From contig NWUY0300000304.1 of NCBI GenBank assembly GCA_004151065.3, positions 4,642-15,727 of the forward strand: 11,086 nucleotides of DNA. The letters run 5' to 3'. Positions 8,089-11,086 of this stretch are shown here, piece after piece; positions within the stretch are counted from its first letter, which is position 1; each line of letters begins with the position of its first letter. The stretch comes from Larix sibirica. Its lineage: Eukaryota; Streptophyta; Pinopsida; Pinales; Pinaceae. Both the position numbers and the translations under genes were made by a program. The notes beneath the pieces are model-generated. The model saw only the letters and a list, made by a program, of their open reading frames with translations, made no database searches and was not told the DNA's origin.

Positions 8089-8431
8089 AAAAATTGGTGA
8101 CGCCAACATTCCTCAAAAGGGAACGAGTTTGAGATTTAATAGGGTGAGCAAACATCTCCATGTCCTTCCTTCTAGCCTCCCACTCACATACAAAGTTGTA
8201 TTTATAAAACACTCACATATATAACCATTTTTGTATTTATCAAAAACTAAAATTAATTTCTATATGAAAAAATAGTGTGGTAAACCAGTCTACCATTTAT
8301 AGATAAGGCACACCATGCGCAGTGCGTTAAATAAGAAACTAAGCATTGTTATACTAATATTATATGAAAACATGCAATGTGTATTTTCTTCAATAGAAAA
8401 CACACATCAATGCAGGTGCGTTGTGTTTTAT
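8089..8431. repeat. Diverged, deleted copy of the 6530-7246 repeat
   Basis: This starts AAAATTGGTGACGCCAAC like 6530 and follows it closely, with a few substitutions (for example GAACGAG for GAATGAG). It lacks 96 bp net relative to 6641-6739, joining GTTGTA to TTTATAAAAC. It also has about 15 extra bases (TTCTTCAATAGAAA region) near 8385-8399. It ends at the N at 8432 inside the first array core. It is a paralogue or an alternative allele, not a duplicate read of the same sequence. Confidence 0.85.
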
Positions 8432-8432
8432 N
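8432..8432. other. Single N, probable contig join
   Basis: Before the N the sequence is in the repeat core GTGCGTTGTGTTTTAT. After it the sequence restarts about 380 bp earlier in the same repeat, at AATGAGTTTG. Such a backward jump at an N is typical of an unresolved overlap. Confidence 0.6.
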
Positions 8433-9117
8433 AATGAGTTTGAGGTTTAATAGGGTGAGCGAACATCTCCATGTCCTTCCTTCTAGCCTCCCACTCACAT
8501 ACAAAGTTGTAGTTTTCGATCTACTGCTATGTATCCACTCGTCGTTGTCATCTCTAATTCACATATAATTCTTTTTAGTCAGAAATATATAAATAAGACA
8601 AATTGAAATGATAAAACACTCACATATATAACCATTTTTGTATTTATCAAAAACTAAAATTAATTTCTATATGAAAAAATAGTGTGGTAAACCAGTCTAC
8701 CATTTATAGATAAGGCACACCATGCGCAGTGCGTTAAATAAGAAACTAAGCATTGTTATACTAATATTCTATGAAAACATGCAATGTGTATTTAAACACA
8801 CATCAATGCAGGTGCGTTGTGTTTTATAACACACCGTAATGGGGCATCCCACAAGACGCATTGGTTATAACATATTCATAAAACAAATCGATTTGATAAT
8901 GTAATATTTAAAAAATTGCAATGCGGTGTGTGATTTTTAATAGATAATGCGCACAAGGTACAGTGCGTTGTGTTATATAACGCACCATAACAGGGCGTCC
9001 TAAAAGACTCATCGGTGCTTATACATTCATAAACACATCGATTTGATAATATAATATTTTAAAATTTGTCATGTGGTGTATGGTTCTTAAATAGATAATG
9101 TGCACCGGTATCGGTGC
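8433..9117. repeat. 685-bp perfect direct repeat, second copy
   Basis: This block is identical to 6562-7246 over its full length. Unlike the first copy it continues without a break into the rest of the tandem array and on to the CACTA-type end, so this copy has the more natural context. The AT-rich left part (8433-8700) holds no gene I recognise. Confidence 0.93.
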
Positions 9118-9415
9118 ATTGTTTTTTATAACACACCGGTAATGGAGCATTCTGAAAGATGCATCGGTGCTACTATATTCATAAAATGCAATAGTATGTT
9201 ATATAATATTAAAAAAAAAGATGCGATGCATGGATTCTTTAATAGAAAATGTGCAATGTGACCAGTGCATTGTGTTTTATAATGCACCAGTCATGGGCAA
9301 TCATACTGGACGCATCACGGGTGATGCTTCTTGTAAATTAATAGGATGCATCGTCTTGTCCAGTGTGAGCCGAGCTATCGAAGTGCACCATGCATATTTC
9401 TTTTAAATGCCAAAA
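8771..9415. repeat. 151-bp tandem array with palindromic cores (CACTA subterminal type)
   Basis: The core GTGCRTTGTGTTTTATAACR recurs at 8812, 8963, 9114 and 9265, an exact spacing of 151 bp. A second landmark, AGATAATG or AGAAAATG, at 8942, 9093 and 9244 has the same spacing. Each core is an imperfect palindrome of the form GGTGC...TTATA...CACC. The fourth unit is the most diverged and ends in a nested hairpin at 9306-9363. Arrays of short GC-containing motifs in AT-rich DNA near an end are characteristic of CACTA transposons, where the transposase binds. No open frame here is credible as a gene. Confidence 0.8.
9306..9363. repeat. Nested hairpin at the end of the tandem array
   Basis: Arms CTGGAC (9306-9311) and GTCCAG (9358-9363) enclose a tight hairpin, GCATCAC-GG-GTGATGC at 9312-9327, which has 7-bp perfect arms and a 2-bp loop. 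This is visible directly; any role is unknown. Confidence 0.7.
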
Positions 9416-9825
9416 AAAGGAAAATGTAAGCCAATTGTAAATTGTAAATTTTAATCTAGTGAAATTGAGAATAAGGAGGTGACAAACAATTTACCTGGTC
9501 TCTTCCTACCTGAGAAGGCATGGTTTCCCCATAGAGAAAAAATGAAAATGTGCACCAAATTTTAAAAAAAAAATGGTTCAGATTCGCTGACGGAGATATT
9601 AAACTGAGGAAGCACAATGTAGAGCATTGCAAATGGGGCAGTTGTACAAGGAGGATGATCACTTGTGCTTGTGAGTGGTTGGAAGCATGGAAGGAAATGT
9701 GATAATAAAATTCATTTTGGTAATTTTTTGTATTTTTTTACCCTACCATGGTGTGCCATATGACAATAAGACTCACCAGTGTGTTATTTGGTAATAGAAT
9801 GCACTGAAATCTATTTTTTTTAATA
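9416..9825. other. Spacer between repeat blocks
   Basis: AT-rich sequence with no gene. The open frame on the - strand at 9456-9662 has no recognisable content. Scattered GTGTGCC, CACCAGTG and GCACTG motifs from about 9750 on show the return of subterminal-type repeats. Confidence 0.5.
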
Positions 9826-10540
9826 TAAAAAAATATTTAATACTATTAAGCGCATTGTTAATGTTGTTTAGTATGCCAATATTATATACACACCAGTGCG
9901 ATTATGTTTTTTAAGAGCACTGTTAATGTTTTTATTTATTTATTGAACACCCAATTGTTCTAACTTGATCGGGTGTGTCCTTTACACACACACCGATGTG
10001 GTTAAATTAGTGTGGAGCATCGATATGCTTTTTTAAAATAAAAAACAATACTTTAGCATGTTATAATAATAAAGGTTAACGGTGTGCCTTATTAGTGATA
10101 CACCAATGCGTTATGTTTGGGAGAAGGTCGATGCATATGGACGATTAATGAAACACATCAATACAATATTTAATTTTTGTAATTTAAAAAGTTATATTTA
10201 GTAGTATTAAGTGCATCGTTAATGTTTTTTGGTGCGTCAATATCCTATACACATTGGGGTAGTTATGTTTTTAAGCGCACTGATAAAAAAAATTGGTTTA
10301 AATTTTTTTTATTAGATAACCAATTGTTCTAACCTGGTCCACTGTAGCCTTTACATGCATATTGGTGCTCTTAATTTAGTGTGGAGCATTGATATGCATT
10401 TTATTTTATTTTAAATAAAAAAAATATTTCAATATTTATGACAATGATGGTAATCAGTGTTCCTTATTGATTTGGCACCAGTGCATTAGGCTTGGGAATG
10501 TGTTGTTGCATCATGATGATTTAAGCATATCGATGTAAAA
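9826..10540. repeat. Two diverged units of a repeat of about 361-376 bp
   Basis: Landmarks recur in the same order: TATTAAG at 9844 and 10205, CCAATTGTTC at 9951 and 10320, GTGTGGAGCAT at 10010 and 10379, and CACCAATGCG or CACCAGTGCA at 10101 and 10477. The offsets grow from 361 to 376 through small indels. Each unit contains several short GTGC/GCAC motifs like those in the 151-bp array. This is older than the neighbouring array, judging by its divergence. Confidence 0.75.
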
Positions 10541-10625
10541 GCCTCCACAAAATCATTCACCCTCTCACCGTCACTATAAACGAAGAAGGGATAAAAATTT
10601 TGGGGAGTTTCTATAAAAACCTCCG

Positions 10626-10649
10626 CTACAAGGTGTTCTCCTTGTAGTG
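10626..10649 (-). repeat. CACTA-type terminal sequence with 8-bp hairpin
   Basis: CTACAAGG at 10626-10633 and CCTTGTAG at 10640-10647 are perfect reverse complements separated by six bases (TGTTCT), and TG follows at 10648-10649 to complete TAGTG. So the outer 10 bp of the terminus are echoed in reverse just inside it. Inverted echoes of the terminus occur in the ends of this superfamily. Confidence 0.65.
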
Positions 10650-10829
10650 CTCACTCATTTCCATATCAAATATTTTACTTGCAAAATGGTGTATGCCACA
10701 TGTTGATGCATTTCTGATAGGTGTTGATTCATCATGTGTTGATCTGAAATGTGTCATGTAGTACATGTGAGGTCAACACATGGTAACGTGCATTAGGAGA
10801 TGAAGCTAATATTAAGATCTCTAGTATTC
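10650..10829. other. Flanking sequence without a recognised gene
   Basis: Three related motifs (CATGTTGATGCA, GTGTTGATTCAT, TGTGTTGATCTG) occur at 10699-10747, and a near-palindrome CATGTAGTACATG at 10755-10767. Nothing coding is visible. It could be the start of the LTR-like sequence that follows. Confidence 0.4.
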
Positions 10830-10891
10830 TTGTTGTAGAGTTCTCAACTAGGACCACATGTTGTTTGTATGTGCAAGGCACGCAGGGGGTC

Positions 10892-10914
10892 AGGGGGGGA
10901 CCTAGGCCCCCCCT
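10892..10914. repeat. Perfect G-run/C-run hairpin
   Basis: A followed by seven G (10892-10899) pairs with seven C followed by T (10907-10914), around A plus the palindrome CCTAGG. A further GGGGG run lies just upstream at 10885-10889. The sequence could fold as a stem or contribute to G-quadruplex DNA. Confidence 0.75.
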
Positions 10915-11031
10915 TCATGGGTGTAATGGCGGGACCCTTTTTCTCTGGGCATTCAAGGACAGATCCCTCGTGGTAAAAATTTCTAGGCTCTTCTAGTGTA
11001 TTTTGGTTTCTTCTGGAACCCTCATATATAT

Positions 11032-11040
11032 TGTATAAAA
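11032..11040 (+). promoter_or_regulatory. TATA box of the LTR-like tail
   Basis: TGTATAAAA is a good plant TATA match and lies just upstream of GGGAGTGACC, where transcription could begin. It fits an LTR promoter; there is no direct evidence of activity. Confidence 0.4.
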
Positions 11041-11086
11041 TGGGAGTGACCCCCTGGCATTGTAATGCAAGAGAGATAGAAGAAAA

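Larger units (their letters stand above)
8771..10649. mobile_element. Right end of a CACTA (En/Spm)-like DNA transposon, non-autonomous or truncated
   Basis: The block combines a repeat-packed subterminal region with a terminus ending CCTTGTAGTG at 10640-10649, which is the reverse complement of the CACTACAAGG start seen in CACTA elements. The next three bases, CTC at 10650-10652, would be the target duplication. The matching left terminus is not in the window, and I find no transposase. The left limit is arbitrary because the 685-bp repeat to the left has no clear boundary. An alternative is satellite DNA that captured a CACTA end. Confidence 0.6.
10830..11086 (+). repeat. LTR-like promoter fragment of another retrotransposon, cut by the window edge
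   Basis: This tail has the layout of a plant LTR U3/R region: a GC-rich block with a strong hairpin at 10892-10914, TGTATAAAA at 11032-11040 as a TATA box, and then the R-like ending ATTGTAATGCAAGAGAGATA. The last phrase resembles the polyadenylation-site region of many copia LTRs. It is unrelated to the other three LTRs here. I could not identify its left end or a target duplication, so the call is moderate. Confidence 0.4.

Noticed and set aside
8377-8568. Open frame crossing the N at 8432
   Set aside because: It runs through an undetermined base at a likely contig join, and the same sequence in the first repeat copy has no matching frame.
9221-9406. Open frame of 61 residues inside the tandem array
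   Set aside because: It exists in only one diverged unit of the 151-bp repeat and is not kept in the others.
8771-9415. Regularly spaced repeats considered as a CRISPR array
   Set aside because: The whole 151-bp unit is repetitive rather than short repeats with unique spacers, and the setting is plant transposon DNA.

Overview
This window looks like repeat-rich, gene-poor DNA from the nuclear genome of a seed plant. The evidence is several decayed Ty1/copia elements, the right end of an element resembling the CACTA (En/Spm) DNA transposons, AT-rich spacers, and no host gene I can support. The copia family and the dense nesting would suit a large, repeat-filled genome such as a gymnosperm, but the sequence does not prove that. 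I found no bacterial-type operon, CRISPR array, tRNA or rRNA.

Layout. Bases 1-1140 hold the 3' end of a copia pol on the + strand (reverse transcriptase with YVDD, then RNase H). A polypurine tract and an LTR starting at 1225 follow. From about 1725 to about 6045 lies a second copia element of the same family on the - strand. Read from high to low coordinates it has gag, protease, integrase, reverse transcriptase, RNase H and LTR, which is the Ty1/copia order. The two elements meet LTR to LTR, so about 1-1640 and 1725-3418 form a large inverted repeat whose arms are roughly 85-90% alike where I aligned them. Both are dead, with stops, frameshifts, domain deletions and a lost protease catalytic Asp.

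Bases 6046-6395 are unassigned. 6396-6545 may be a small LTR fragment with a primer-site-like motif. 6530-7246 and 8433-9117 carry the same sequence; the shared 685 bp (6562-7246 and 8433-9117) are identical with no gap and are bounded by single Ns, so an assembly duplication is likely. Between them, 7248-8431 holds a third, solo copia LTR and a diverged, deleted version of the same repeat.

From about 8770 to 10649 the DNA is a hierarchy of repeats: a tandem array whose cores recur exactly every 151 bp, then two units of about 361-376 bp. It ends in a CACTA-type terminus (TTGTAGTG at 10642-10649) containing a perfect 8-bp hairpin. I read this as the subterminal repeat region and right end of a CACTA-like transposon with no transposase in view. 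The last 250 bp resemble the promoter part of an unrelated LTR, with a TATA box and a G7/C7 hairpin.

Nothing here points to a new functional gene system. The items most worth checking are the inverted copia pair, the N-bounded perfect duplication, and the 151-bp array attached to the CACTA-like end.
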